From the NCBI RefSeq assembly GCF_026151205.1, contig NC_087072.1, positions 21,296,103-21,356,102 on the forward strand: 60,000 nucleotides of DNA. Reading direction: 5' to 3'. The stretch is from Bolinopsis microptera (taxonomy: Eukaryota > Ctenophora > Tentaculata > Lobata > Bolinopsidae). The notes beneath the pieces were generated by a model. It saw nothing but the letters and a program-made list of their open reading frames with translations, had not been told where the DNA came from and searched no databases. The position numbers and the translations under genes were made by a program. Positions 49,575 through 60,000 of the stretch are shown here, piece by piece; position 1 is the first letter of the stretch; every line of letters starts with the position of its first letter.

Positions 49575-50167
49575 CCTGAACAATTTCTGTAATTAATAAC
49601 CATGTTACTGATGTGCTAAATAAGTATCATACAGACTACAATATACATGGCTAGATTTGAAATAAAATTGTAACATTATCACCAAATAAAATTAGAAGTT
49701 TACTAATTATAAAATATAATTTCAAACAGAAAACATTGAAAGCACTTTTCCTACAACGTTAGAAAATCGTAAATCGATATTGCTTACAATACAATGTAGT
49801 TGTACTGTAGAATGAAGTTGTACTGAAGGAAGTTCAAGAGCATGATTCATGGATATCGATATATAATGTTCAAGCTTTGTGGCCGCTAGGAATCAGTAGA
49901 ACAAACACTCTCAGCCTTCCTGCCCTAATTTTGCACAATCAAGCATAAACCTACATTTTTTGTTTGTTTTGTTGCAGGCTTTGATGCCCCTCTATGATAC
50001 AGTTCCCAGACCATGGTTGTCATATAGGACAATGAGATACCGTATGTGACCAAGCAGCTTATGGACAGATGGTCACCTTCTCTTTTAACAACCTGCTCTT
50101 AAAGTCTTAAAGCCACTGCTATTCTGACAATGATCTTTCTCAGTTTTTCCCTGATTCTCTCTGGAAC

Positions 50168-50355
50168 TTACTCGAAGGGAGCCTCCCCGGTCTCCTTATC
50201 ATGAGACACCTTATCATACAACAATCTTCGACATACATTGCCACTCGTTGTTCCTCCCTTTCCAGCAGATTCAGGAATAACTACCCCGAGACCTGTCCTT
50301 TCCTTCAAATGCTGCTGAACATCAGATTTTGCTTGTTTGATAAAAGCCAGGTCTC
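50168..50355 (-). pseudogene. ORF relic with GKGGTTSGNVCRRLL motif
   Basis: The minus-strand frame reads LAFIKQAKSDVQQHLKERTG, then VVIPESAGKGGTTSGNVCRR and LLYDKVSHDKETGEAPFE, then a stop. Some similarity to coding sequence continues after the stop (VPERIREKLRKI). It looks like a decayed exon of a mobile-element gene, but the family is not identified. Confidence 0.35.
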
Positions 50356-50587
50356 TCGACTCTCATGTTGGTAGACTCTGACCAGTGATTAAGTAAAACA
50401 AAATTTTAAGTAAAACAAAATTTAAATTTTATTGCCATTACAATGAATAATGATATCATAATAAATATAAGTAGACATCCGATAATAAACTTGTTAGGTC
50501 CAGTACAACCCAAGATGTCGGCCGACTAACAAAATAAAGAAATCTAGCATGTTCATAGTTTTTCTAACGAGCATACTTAGGCTGTAC

Positions 50588-51190
50588 GGAAATAATAATA
50601 ATAATAATAGGATTATGGCCACATAGCCATCTCGACAAAACTTGAAACCCAACTGCACTCTACGCTATTGCAGTTCGCACAATATTTTCAAAAAGAAAAA
50701 TGTTCCTATCCGGAACATGTAATGATTAATTATTTTAAGGACGTTAACATGTAGTTCTGAATTTAACAATCAAGATACATTGATTCCTCGGTATTTAGCA
50801 ATCAATGGGTTATTAGACATGAAATATGCATATGAATCATGCTCACATGTATTTATTTTTGACATCAAGGTTTCGCTGAGATCCCAGAAGTGACCCTTTG
50901 ACGATGCTCCACTCGCTATCAGTTCATTTTTATAACATTGAAGTCGAGCTTTGAATGCGTCTACTGAACTGGCTTCTTTAACCGAACTTGGTACTTTGTT
51001 CCAGTAATTGGCAACCCGGTTACTGAGGACCTGATTTCCTCTTTTATCTTTTAGGATCTTGGTACCACTACGTGATATCCTGAAAAGATCTTGTCCATAG
51101 TCCACTTTACCCGTCGTTATTTTAAAGGTTTCAATAAGATCACCCCTCATACGGCGCTCCAGTGCTTTAAATAGCTTTAATTCTACGTCA
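50588..51190 (-). pseudogene. 3' end of a CR1-like LINE
   Basis: The minus-strand frame from about 51190 to 50770 encodes KALERRMRGDLIETFKITTG, LFRISRSGTKILKDKRG and NRVANYWNKVPSSVKEASSV, then DAFKARL, the usual C-terminal region of CR1/jockey ORFs. The 3' side ends in an (AAT)n run at 50588-50612, probably the insertion tail. It is 5' truncated. Confidence 0.8.
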
Positions 51191-52505
51191 TATTAAAAAC
51201 TTTACATCATTTTTAAGATACAAAAATAAATTTTAAAATAAATAACACTTAGTAAAACAAAGTATTTTAGTAAAACAAAGTATTTGATTGAAATAAATAA
51301 ATTTTCGTGCACTGTATACAGAATGAATGGTTAATAATTTAATATATATGTAGACCAAGCTTAGCTCTGTGCACGGGATGCTTCCTGGAAGAATCCAGTT
51401 CTTTTAGCGGGGCACCCTACCTAAAGCCAAATTGAGATATAATAATCATATTCCTAGGGAAATAATCAGAAATCGAATACCAATCAAATAATATGATATA
51501 TAGGAGTAGTAACCATATTTACTATGCAAAATGCCCCAACCACATAGTGTAAATTTATATAGAATTCAAATTCCATATCATCATTAAACCTCAATAGTCA
51601 ATATAATAGCCCAAGCAAAATTAAATAACTTCTTATATACCTTACTGTCATACTACAAATTAATTAAACATTTGAAATCTGTTAACCAGAGAATAAATTT
51701 CTAAACCTAATGCAAGTGAAATAATTTAGATGCAATAATGAATGCCTAATGTGAGTATCATCTGTCTATTATATTTATTAGCAGTGCAATCAATTCATAT
51801 GATATAATCATAAGAATATAATAGTATGTCACACCTATTTAACTGTTACGTTTGAGTAGTCGTGCCATGGCTAAATCTAACTAGGACCAGTGGTGTCGAT
51901 TAACATTTAATAGGTGAGTCTAGGTGACACAAATGGAAAATTTTAAGAAAAGACGGATCAAAACACAGATCCAGGGCAAGGAGACCCCACTGCAGGACCA
52001 TACATGCTATTGGCTTGTGCATGGCCCAAAAGGTTCCAGTCGTCCAGGAAACTGTACGTAACTGGTCAACTAGTTTTGAATTCAGACTAGGCTTGATGAG
52101 TTCTGGGGTTTCTAGAGGTAAGATATAGGTATGTAAAATCATATCAATATAGAAATAGATCCAAAAATAGATCCAGCAAACTTTTGCTGCTTAGGCGCGG
52201 CACGCGCTTGACCCACATGCTATACAGCGTGTAGCAACACAGCACCGAAAACGAAGAAGCTATAAGCGGTGCGCCGCGCCTAAACCTTAAACCATAAACT
52301 CTAAATAATGTCAGATCAAGATAAACAAGTTTTGCGAGATAATTTAGCATGCTGACTTCATAGGATATTACAATTATACCCGTGCCAGTTCAAATGTGAG
52401 TCAGCGCTTAAACCAAAAGCAGTTGGCAAAAGGAGCCAGTTGCCTGCAAGAGCTTAACTAGCACCTGATTTACCACTTTTGGAGCACAAACTCAAACCTA
52501 AAACC
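51191..52505. other. No gene recognised upstream of the LTR element
   Basis: AT-rich, with one more complex stretch at 51370-51420 (GGGTGCCCCGCTAAAAGAAC on the minus strand) that may be older LINE sequence. No coding gene seen. Confidence 0.4.
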
Positions 52506-52822
52506 TGTTAGACTTAGCAGAATACTAATCATTATATATTCATAGTATGAGAACCGGTTGAAGTTTGTAGAAAGAAGATTAAGTTTGTAGAAAGAAGATT
52601 TATGTTATTGTAGAGTATCAACCGGTACGTATTCCTTTAAACTATATATTTACAATGATCTATATACTATTATATATTTACAATGGATAATTGGAACTTG
52701 ATATAACTATTTGAGTTTATATTATTGGTGTAATAAATCCTATTTATTACAGGTTCTGTTTCTATTTCAAACCCAGCGAGTTTCTCTTGTAAACAACTCA
52801 AGTCCTGTGAACACATATTAAC
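52506..52822 (+). repeat. 5' LTR
   Basis: It starts TGTTAGACTTAGCAG and ends ACACATATTAAC. It contains an internal direct repeat AAGTTTGTAGAAAGAAGAT and an inverted ACCGGTT..AACCGGT pair. AATAAA occurs at about 52733, a plausible polyadenylation signal. Confidence 0.92.
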
Positions 52823-52825
52823 AGT

Positions 52826-52841
52826 GGTAGCAGTTCAGTTA
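52826..52841 (+). promoter_or_regulatory. Primer-binding site (initiator Met tRNA type)
   Basis: TGGTAGCAG follows the 5' LTR by a few bases and is complementary to the CTGCTACCA 3' end of initiator tRNA-Met. Confidence 0.75.
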
Positions 52842-53093
52842 ACTTGTGAGAGACGACAGATCCACCGAAGAAGAACCAGAGGAAAGGAGAGAAAAGGTAA
52901 TTGGAAGAAATTGTTATAGACTGTTCAGTTAATTTAAAGAAGAAAGAGACTAACTAGAAAGTATTGAACTGATTCAAGTGTTGAAAGTAATTAAAACTCA
53001 GTGTTAGTTAGTTATAGTCAGTGTACATTTGTTTGTGTCAGTGTACAGTCTAATAGTTTTGTGTTTGTAGTAATTGTCACATTCATTCACATT

Positions 53094-56000
53094 ATGAGCG
53101 AGAAGATACCGAATTTAGAGGATGACAGCGACTACAGCCGTTGGAAGAAAGCAGTCAAAGTGTGGCAGTTGGGAACAACAGCAAAGAAAACTCAACAAGC
53201 CAGCCGTCTGATTGGATTCATGAATGGAAGAGCGTATGAAGCAGCACTACAAATAGCACCAGCAGAGTTAGGAGTTGAAACCGGAGTTGATAAGCTGATA
53301 ACAGAGCTGGATTCTCTGTTTCTAAAAGACGCCACACACGATCTGTTCATGGCAATTGAAGATTTCGAGCACTATAAGAGACCAGAAGGTGTAGCAATGG
53401 ACCTGTATGTGCGAGACTTTGAACAGAAAAGAAAGAAGATAGACCAACTGAGGGAAAAAGAAGTGTACGAGGATGGGGTGTTAGCGTATAAACTCCTCAA
53501 TCAAGCAAACCTTAACCCGGACCAGAAACGGCTTGTAAAAGCAACAATAACGAAGCTAGACTATAAAATGATGGTCCAATCGTTGAAGCAGACATTTGGA
53601 GATGAAGTACCATTTGAAAGTCCTACCCGGATAGAAACTGTTATTAAGGAAGAACAAGGCATCATGTTTACAGATCAAAGAAGTAGACAAAGCAGCAGTG
53701 CCAGTGGAGAAACTGCAGAAAGTGAAGATGAGGGTGTTCTTTACAATACCGGAAGGTTCAGGGGGAAAGGAAAGTTCAGAAAGTATGGTAATGGCAATGA
53801 TAACCGAACAAAGCAAACCAACCAAAACTACCAGGGTTGTTATATTTGCAAAAATCCAAACCATCGTGTAGCAAACTGCCCTCATAATACTTACAAGACT
53901 GAAGGTCAAAGAAATACTTATAAGACAGAAGGTCAAAGACAAAGGTATACATACCTGGCTGATATGACGAGAGAAGTAGTTCTACCTGAAAGAGACGAAC
54001 AGTATACATACTTCATAGGAGAAACTGTAAACAAAGGTTTACTAGACACAGGTGCGTCTGCAACGGTATGTGGAAAAAAGTGGCTAGAAGTCTACACAGA
54101 GTCACTCACAGGGGAAGAAGCGAGGAAGTTAAAGACAAAGAACAGTAAAGCAACATTTCGCTTTGGAGATGGTGAAAGCGTGGTGGCTAGAAAGCTTGTA
54201 ACTTTACCTGTGAAAATGTTTGGTAAGAACATAGTGATTAGAACACATGTTGTCGACACAGACATTCCGTTACTGCTGTCAAAACAAACCATGAATGAAC
54301 ACAGGTTTGTCATCGATGTAGGAAATAAGAAAGTGTATGCTCATGGCGGAGAAGAACCAATCCTTGACACAGCTTCAGGACACATGGGGATGTCAATCGG
54401 GAGAGGAGAGGATTCTAGAGTTGTACCGCCACATGATCAGGAAATGACAGTGAATAAAATGAGAGCTGGAGGAAAAGACCCTTATGATAAAGATGAGGAA
54501 GACACTGACAAGGACACTAAAGAAGAACTGACAAAGACTCGTAGCACGCGTGCTGGCGGGATTGCAGTTGATAAAGAACCCCGCACAAAGGCAAAGACCC
54601 GTGGTACTGACGGGAGCGGGAGGGTTGAAGAATTGAATCAACCAAGTCATGACAAAGAAGAACTGACAAAGACTCGTAGCACGTGTGCTGGCGGGATTGC
54701 AGTTGATAAAGAACCCCGCACAAAGGCAAAGACCCGTGGTACTGACGGGAGCGGGAGGGTTGAAGAATTGAATCAACCAAGTGATGACAAAGAAGAGCTG
54801 ACAAAGACTCGTAGCATGCGTGCTGGCGGGATTGCAGTTGATAAAGAACCCCGCACAAAGGCAAAGAACCGTGGTACAGACGGGAGCGGGAGGATTGTAG
54901 GACTCCAAGTGGGAGTGGAACAAAGGAATGTCACACGTGGGATCCGTAGACAAAGCGGAAGTCGTCTTTATGGAGAGATAATACTGAGCGACCGTGAGGA
55001 ATCTGAAGGAACAGAAGAACCAGTTGTGAGCAACTGTGAGGAGTCTGAAGGTACAGAAGAACCAGTGGAAAGCGACTGTGAGGAATCGGGAGATACAGAG
55101 GATCCTGTTGTGCAGGTGTTGAATGAAACTGAAGACAACACTATTAGTCGCGTGGTTGAAAAGAACTGGCCCAGTGTAGAGCCAGTGAAGATTGAAGGGA
55201 ACTGGAAAAGTAAAGAGCCAGTGAAGATTGAAGAGGACTGGACCAATGTAGAGCCGGTGAAGAATGGAGCTCTCAATCTCAAGAAGGATAATATAGTGAG
55301 ATTTAGAGGCCAAGAAACCGAAGACTGGACAAAAGGACTCGTGACAAGTCGTGCAGGAAAATCGACTGGTCAGTACAAGAATGAGTATAACTTGGAGAGA
55401 GAAGACGAAGAATCGGATGAAATGACTCGTGAGGTGTATTTGAAACCACCTGCCGATATCAGGAAGCAGGGTGTGATGTGGAGGTTAAAGAAACCGGAAC
55501 AGAAGAAACCCCCAGAGTCAAAGCTGACAGAAGAAGAAAAGAAAGTGTACCAGAAACAACTCGGGAGAATGTTGTGGCTTAGTGGCCAAACCCGTCCAGA
55601 TTTGAACAAAGTTACTAAGAAGATCGCAGGAGGACCAAAATCACTGTGTTTCAAAGGCTTGGATCTGCAGAGAGACAACATTTCGATCACATTCTACACG
55701 GATGCTAGTGTTGGAAACACGTTCACAGAGAACGGAAGACAGACACAGAGTGGGAGAGGTTACCTTGTTTTTCTAACTAACGGAAAAACGGCTAACTTAA
55801 TCGACTGGAGTTCTAGGAAGATAAAACGTGTCGTGCACTCGGCGTTTGGAGCCGAAACTCTAGCTTGCATAGATGCCATGGGAGCTGCAATCTATGTCCG
55901 ACAAATACTGTCAGAGATACTGTACGGAGATCCGAAGAGTGAAGTCATACCAATCAAAGGTTTCGCTGATTCTAAACAGTTACATGATCACGTTCATACA

Positions 56001-56234
56001 TCGAAGCAGTGTGAAGAAAAGAGACTGAGACTCGACCTAGCAGAACTTCAACAAGCACTCTCCAACAAGACACTGAAGTCATTAACATGGATACCTACTG
56101 ACATCATGTTGGCAGATTGTTTAACAAAGAAAGATGCAAACTGCGAGCAGTTGTGCACTGTGATCGAGAGAGGAGAGTTTCTGGAGATTAACTTTGTTTG
56201 TTTGAATAATTTATTATTTTTTAGCGTTTTTTAA
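53094..56234 (+). CDS. Copia Gag-protease-RNase H fusion ORF
   Basis: From the first ATG the frame encodes 1046 aa without interruption. It has a Gag region (DSDYSRWKKAVKVWQLG), a CCHC zinc knuckle (CYICKNPNHRVANC), a protease with the active site LLDTGASATVCG, then three 45-residue repeats and two sets of short acidic repeats. A linker follows (VRFRGQETEDWTKG, SRAGKSTGQYKNEYN) that normally lies after integrase, then an RT scrap (EVYLKPPADIRKQG, VMWRLKK). The catalytic RT core is skipped, and the protein resumes at LGRMLWLSGQTRPDLNK and a complete copia RNase H with TDAS, AET, FADSKQL and PTDIMLADCLTKK. Integrase and RT are thus lost in two in-frame deletions. It is non-autonomous, but the Gag, protease and RNase H parts look intact. 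Confidence 0.88.
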   Translation: MSEKIPNLEDDSDYSRWKKAVKVWQLGTTAKKTQQASRLIGFMNGRAYEAALQIAPAELGVETGVDKLITELDSLFLKDATHDLFMAIEDFEHYKRPEGVAMDLYVRDFEQKRKKIDQLREKEVYEDGVLAYKLLNQANLNPDQKRLVKATITKLDYKMMVQSLKQTFGDEVPFESPTRIETVIKEEQGIMFTDQRSRQSSSASGETAESEDEGVLYNTGRFRGKGKFRKYGNGNDNRTKQTNQNYQGCYICKNPNHRVANCPHNTYKTEGQRNTYKTEGQRQRYTYLADMTREVVLPERDEQYTYFIGETVNKGLLDTGASATVCGKKWLEVYTESLTGEEARKLKTKNSKATFRFGDGESVVARKLVTLPVKMFGKNIVIRTHVVDTDIPLLLSKQTMNEHRFVIDVGNKKVYAHGGEEPILDTASGHMGMSIGRGEDSRVVPPHDQEMTVNKMRAGGKDPYDKDEEDTDKDTKEELTKTRSTRAGGIAVDKEPRTKAKTRGTDGSGRVEELNQPSHDKEELTKTRSTCAGGIAVDKEPRTKAKTRGTDGSGRVEELNQPSDDKEELTKTRSMRAGGIAVDKEPRTKAKNRGTDGSGRIVGLQVGVEQRNVTRGIRRQSGSRLYGEIILSDREESEGTEEPVVSNCEESEGTEEPVESDCEESGDTEDPVVQVLNETEDNTISRVVEKNWPSVEPVKIEGNWKSKEPVKIEEDWTNVEPVKNGALNLKKDNIVRFRGQETEDWTKGLVTSRAGKSTGQYKNEYNLEREDEESDEMTREVYLKPPADIRKQGVMWRLKKPEQKKPPESKLTEEEKKVYQKQLGRMLWLSGQTRPDLNKVTKKIAGGPKSLCFKGLDLQRDNISITFYTDASVGNTFTENGRQTQSGRGYLVFLTNGKTANLIDWSSRKIKRVVHSAFGAETLACIDAMGAAIYVRQILSEILYGDPKSEVIPIKGFADSKQLHDHVHTSKQCEEKRLRLDLAELQQALSNKTLKSLTWIPTDIMLADCLTKKDANCEQLCTVIERGEFLEINFVCLNNLLFFSVF
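54519..54923 (+). repeat. 135-bp coding repeat, three units
   Basis: Units start at 54519, 54654 and 54789 and encode KEELTKTRS.RAGGIAVDKE followed by PRTKAKTRGTDGSGR. Nucleotide differences are few. They occupy the place where integrase would be. Confidence 0.92.
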
Positions 56235-56479
56235 CTTGTTAGTTACTTTTTTCCCTGACTACACGTTTTGAATAACGTATATTTTGGTGATTACACGTAT
56301 TGAATATGATTTTATTACGTGATTACACGTTTTGAGTAGCTTACTTACCTTATATTACTCATATTACGAGTATAGTTTACCTTACCGAATATAATTTCGA
56401 TTAGAATAATGTTGCAAAATCACCATTTCTACCCTAACATTTCACAATGACATTCATTCGAATTAGTATGTTAGTACAT

Positions 56480-59202
56480 TAGTACAGACAGATCCGTCTG
56501 AAAAAATCGATCTGCCGACACACAAAGCTTACAAAGGATTTTTGACGTTTTTGAGTCCTAATAGATGTCCTTTATGGCTGACCAACTTTTCCAAACTTTT
56601 CCACGTGTCTTAAGGCCACTTTTTGCCACTTTACCACTTTTTACCACCTTTCTTGTTTGTCGAATATCTTTAGTTGTGAACATCGTAAAAGGTTGCGGAT
56701 CAATCGAGTGTGTTCATATTACCATGAAGAAAAACTTTTGTTCGAACAATTTTTACGTCAGATTATCAGTTAATTGGATAATTATCAATTAGCTAATTAG
56801 CAAAATTCTAAAAAAATTTTATTGGCTCAAAATGATCGGAATAGCTTAAAACACGGAGAAAAGTAGTTTTTAGAAAAACTTTGAAAATTTTTCACTTACA
56901 TTTTTTTTCGAGACTTGGAAAAATTTCTAAAATTTAAAATATTTTTTTCCGCCAAAAGTGATCAAATCGCATGAAACGCGGAGAAAAATGCTTTTCAAAA
57001 AAATACTTAGTGAATTTTTCCTTTCAAGAATACTTAAATCACCAATATTAATGTAGTTGGAGTTCAGTAAATCGCGGCAGATTTTAATAATCAGGAATTA
57101 CTCAGTGGAAAGGTCTGAAACTGAAAAACGTTAACCATACGATATAAGAGTTTCATAACTAATTAAAATACAGCCTTATCAATTTTCACAGAAACTGCAC
57201 CAATGGCACAGTCAAGATCGAAAGACGAAACGATAGCCTGCTGTACTATCATTTTATTGATTTCAATGATGAATCAGTGGGGTTAAGATAATCACATTTG
57301 TAATAAATAAAACCTCTCTGCACCGTCAATTGTGCTAATCTAAACCGGCCTACCTGGATTACCAGACCTCTTCTTTTCCTCAACAATCAAGCCAAGTTGT
57401 TCATATCGCATTTGGTGGGCGATGTAAGTACATTATATCGAGCTGTATTCAATCACAATACGACACAATGCAATACGTGTATATTATATGATGGCCCTTA
57501 ATCGGTATGGAGAGGTTTTACAGTTTATCACGAAAACGTCTACTTAGCCTCATGACTCTTTGACAGCTCAAAGAAGGCAAGAAAAGACCAGAAAGCTTAA
57601 AATGTCAACTCGCTCTTTTCAATGCTCTTCGATCTGTCCCACATTAATCCCGAGCTGATCATCATGGGCCCCGAATATCCTGCGGGAAGAACCTGTATTT
57701 TTACTTCACAACGTCCAGATTTCAAATCAACATCCTCAATAACATTAACAATCCTTCCAGATCAGGATCTGTCTCTATTAGCAATTTCCAAAATATCCTG
57801 ACTCTCGTGGAACATTTTACTGAATGAATTATTACCGGTTCTTTACTACCCCTTTCCCGACGCTTGTATCTAAATCTTATCCTTGCCCGTATGTTACCCT
57901 TGTTGATTCTACTTTTAGCCGACCCTGACATATGGGGGTGATTTTATACCGCATAGCAAATGAAGCGGTATGCAGTACAATACAAAACAAGTCACAGTAG
58001 ATGTTGGAAGGTGTATTAACACTTGCTTCCTGGATCTGGCTGTTCCTTAGTTTCCCTGGTCTGTTCTTGCCTTCTTCGGACTGTAAATGAGCCATGAGGC
58101 CAAGTATACGTTTTCGTGATAAACTGTAAAACGTCTCTATACCGGGTTTCTCACGGTATTAACCGTTTAAGCGTTTCATAAACCTCATTAAGAGCCATAT
58201 AATATACACGTATTGTGTCGTATTGTGATTGAATACAGCTCGATATAATGTACTTAAATCGCCCACCAAATGCGATATGAACAACTTGGCTTGATTGTTG
58301 AGGAAAAGAAGAGGTCTGATAATCCAGGTAGGCCGGTTTAGATTAGCACAATTGACGGTGCAGAGAGGTTTTATTTATTACAAATGTGATTATCTTAACC
58401 CCACTGATTCATCATTGAAATCGATAAAATGATAGTACAGCAGGCTATCGTTTCGTCTTTCGATCTTGCCTGTGCCATTGGTGCAGTTTCTGTGAAAATT
58501 GATAAGGCTGTATTGTAATTAGTTATGAAACTCTTATATATCGTATGGTTAACGTTTTTCAGTTTCAGACCTTTCCACTGAGTAATTCCTGATTACTAAA
58601 ATCTGCCGCGATTTACTGAACTCCAACTACAAATATTGGTGATTTAAGTATTCTTGAAACGAAAAAATTCACTAAGTTTTTTTTGAAAAGCATTTTTCTC
58701 CGCGTTTCATGCGATTTGATCTCTTTTGGCGGAAAAAAATATTTTAAATTTTCGAAATTTTTTTAAGTCTCGAAAAAAAATGTAAGTGAAAAATTTTCAA
58801 AGTTTTTCTAAAAATTACTTTTCCCCGTGTTTTAAGCTATTCCGATCATTTTGAGCCAATAAAATTTTTTTAGAATTTTGCTAATTAGCTAATTGATAAT
58901 TATCCAATTAACTGATAATCTGACGTAAAAATTGTTAGAACAAAAGTTTTTCTTCATAGTAATATAAACACACTCGATTGATCCGCAACCTTTTACGATG
59001 TTCACAACTAAAGATATTCGACAAACAAGAAAGGTGGTAAAAAGTGGTAAAGTGGCAAAAAGTGGCCTTAAGACACGTGGAAAAGTTTGGAAAAGTTGGT
59101 CAGCCATAAAGGACATCTATTAGGACTCAAAAACGTCAAAAATCCTTTGTAAGCTTTGTGTGTCGGCAGATCGATTTTTTCAGACGGATCTGTCTGTACT
59201 AC
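56480..59202. mobile_element. 2.7-kb foldback element in the copia 3' region
   Basis: Arms of about 1.07 kb (56480-57552 and 58094-59202) are inverted copies with small differences. The outer ends read TAGTACAGACAGATCCGTCT. The spacer of about 540 bp (57553-58093) holds no recognised gene. The same 75-codon ORF occurs in both arms (56565-56792 plus, 58889-59116 minus), but it has no known domain and may be incidental. Possible target duplications are short (CAT or TA) and ambiguous. It lies wholly between the ORF stop and the polypurine tract. Confidence 0.78.
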
Positions 59203-59627
59203 ATGTCAGTACAAGTAGTTTCGCAGTTCATGGTACTAGTGTGGTTTATGTGACAGTAGTAATGTTCGTATAGAGTGTTACACTGAGACTGTGACATGAG
59301 TTGTGACAGATTATATTTAGTTACGATATGAAAGAGGTGAAAAGATTGGTTAATGGTTATTTACTGTGAATTTACCAGTAGATATTGTTAATCACACGTT
59401 TGCTACGTGTATGGCAGTCAAAATTTTCTGTCTGAGAGATTGGGACATTTTCTTTGTTTGAAGTAACTAACGACTAGCAATTTTCTAATATTGGATTGTG
59501 AAAAGTTGAAATATTTTTACCGCGCACGCGCGTTCTTTTAAGCAATTTGTAGAATTTAGGATGATTACGTGTCAAGTGTTTTTAAGTGTTTTTAAAGAGC
59601 TTCGAGCTATTTTCAAAAGTTTTTAAA

Positions 59628-59637
59628 TAGGGGGGAA
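59628..59637 (+). promoter_or_regulatory. Polypurine tract
   Basis: AGGGGGGAA directly precedes the 3' LTR, the expected primer for plus-strand DNA synthesis. Confidence 0.8.
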
Positions 59638-59954
59638 TGTTAGACTTAGCAGAATACTAATCATTATATATTCATAGTATGAGAACCGGTTGAAGTTTGT
59701 AGAAAGAAGATTAAGTTTGTAGAAAGAAGATTTATGTTATTGTAGAGTATCAACCGGTACGTATTCCTTTAAACTATATATTTACAATGATCTATATACT
59801 ATTATATATTTACAATGGATAATTGGAACTTGATATAACTATTTGAGTTTATATTATTGGTGTAATAAATCCTATTTATTACAGGTTCTGTTTCTATTTC
59901 AAACCCAGCGAGTTTCTCTTGTAAACAACTCAAGTCCTGTGAACACATATTAAC
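59638..59954 (+). repeat. 3' LTR
   Basis: Same length and, by eye, same sequence as the 5' LTR. Immediately followed by CTAGCACAAAGG. Confidence 0.92.
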
Positions 59955-59974
59955 CTAGCACAAAGGTAAGTTAT

Positions 59975-60000
59975 CAGTGGCGTAACATAGGGCCCCGCTG
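59975..60000. mobile_element. Start of a CAGTGGCGTAAC-type MITE, cut by window end
   Basis: CAGTGGCGTAACATAGGGCC matches the left end of the 38300-38586 element (CAGTGGCGTAACGAAGGGCC), so a second family member begins here. Confidence 0.75.

Larger units (their letters stand above)
52506..59954 (+). mobile_element. Ty1/copia-type LTR retrotransposon, internally deleted
   Basis: Two LTRs of exactly 317 bp, a tRNA-Met-type primer site, a polypurine tract and one long ORF define a full-length 7.45-kb element. The LTRs appear identical by eye, so insertion was recent. Integrase and the RT catalytic core are missing, so the element would need help in trans. The target duplication is unclear: AAACC precedes the 5' LTR and the 3' side reads TAACC or CTAGC depending on the LTR boundary. 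Confidence 0.88.

Noticed and set aside
54393-55313. 306-aa minus-strand ORF under the copia gene
   Set aside because: It is an antisense shadow over the coding repeats, with no domain.
56565-59116. Duplicate 75-aa ORFs in the foldback arms
   Set aside because: Present in both arms only because the arms are inverted copies; no domain or start context supports them.

Overview
This is a eukaryotic, almost certainly metazoan, genomic window. It is AT-rich and intron-containing, with long intergenic and intronic stretches full of mobile elements. The conserved genes (RPS13, NHP2, DDX24-type helicase, CISD/mitoNEET), a class A GPCR, a secreted EGF-like protein, several LINE families and a Ty1/copia element all fit an invertebrate animal. 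The RPS13 and NHP2 proteins are fairly divergent, so a fast-evolving or early-branching lineage is possible, but the species cannot be named from the window. Most host genes are on the minus strand and had to be assembled from short exons joined at GT..AG sites with matching phases.

Layout. 1-10 kb: relics of several LINE families, one LINE with a long RT reading frame (4.0-6.1 kb) and an octamer 3' tail, and local tandem and inverted repeats. 10.3-10.7 kb: a MITE-like element with poly-G/poly-C ends. 11.2-16.4 kb: NHP2 (minus, 4 exons), whose 4.2-kb second intron holds a complete opposite-strand gene for a secreted EGF-like protein. 16.9-17.6 kb: an unidentified two-exon gene. 19.3-24.9 kb: a ~165-bp satellite interrupted by a LINE and by a 3.3-kb TTAA-flanked foldback element, which itself contains other insertions. 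25.2-41.0 kb: a DDX24/Mak5-type DEAD-box helicase gene (minus, about 12 exons) with an 8.4-kb intron that holds a complete opposite-strand GPCR gene. 41.2-46.6 kb: three tandem, apparently complete RPS13 genes encoding identical proteins but with two different intron arrangements, plus decayed exon copies. 47.6-49.6 kb: CISD-type iron-sulfur protein gene. 50-52.5 kb: LINE and other ORF relics. 52.5-59.95 kb: a young copia-type LTR element with identical 317-bp LTRs and one long Gag-protease-RNase H ORF lacking integrase and the RT core, with a 2.7-kb foldback element in its 3' region. The window ends inside a new copy of a CAGTGGCGTAAC-type element also found at 38.3 kb.

How the genes relate: RPS13 (40S subunit), NHP2 (H/ACA snoRNP) and the DDX24-like helicase (pre-ribosome maturation) all serve ribosome biogenesis or translation. 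I see no evidence that they are co-regulated. The most distinctive features are the nested genes, the RPS13 paralogues with shifted introns, the compacted copia element and a recurring class of short elements whose inverted ends are homopolymer G/C tracts.
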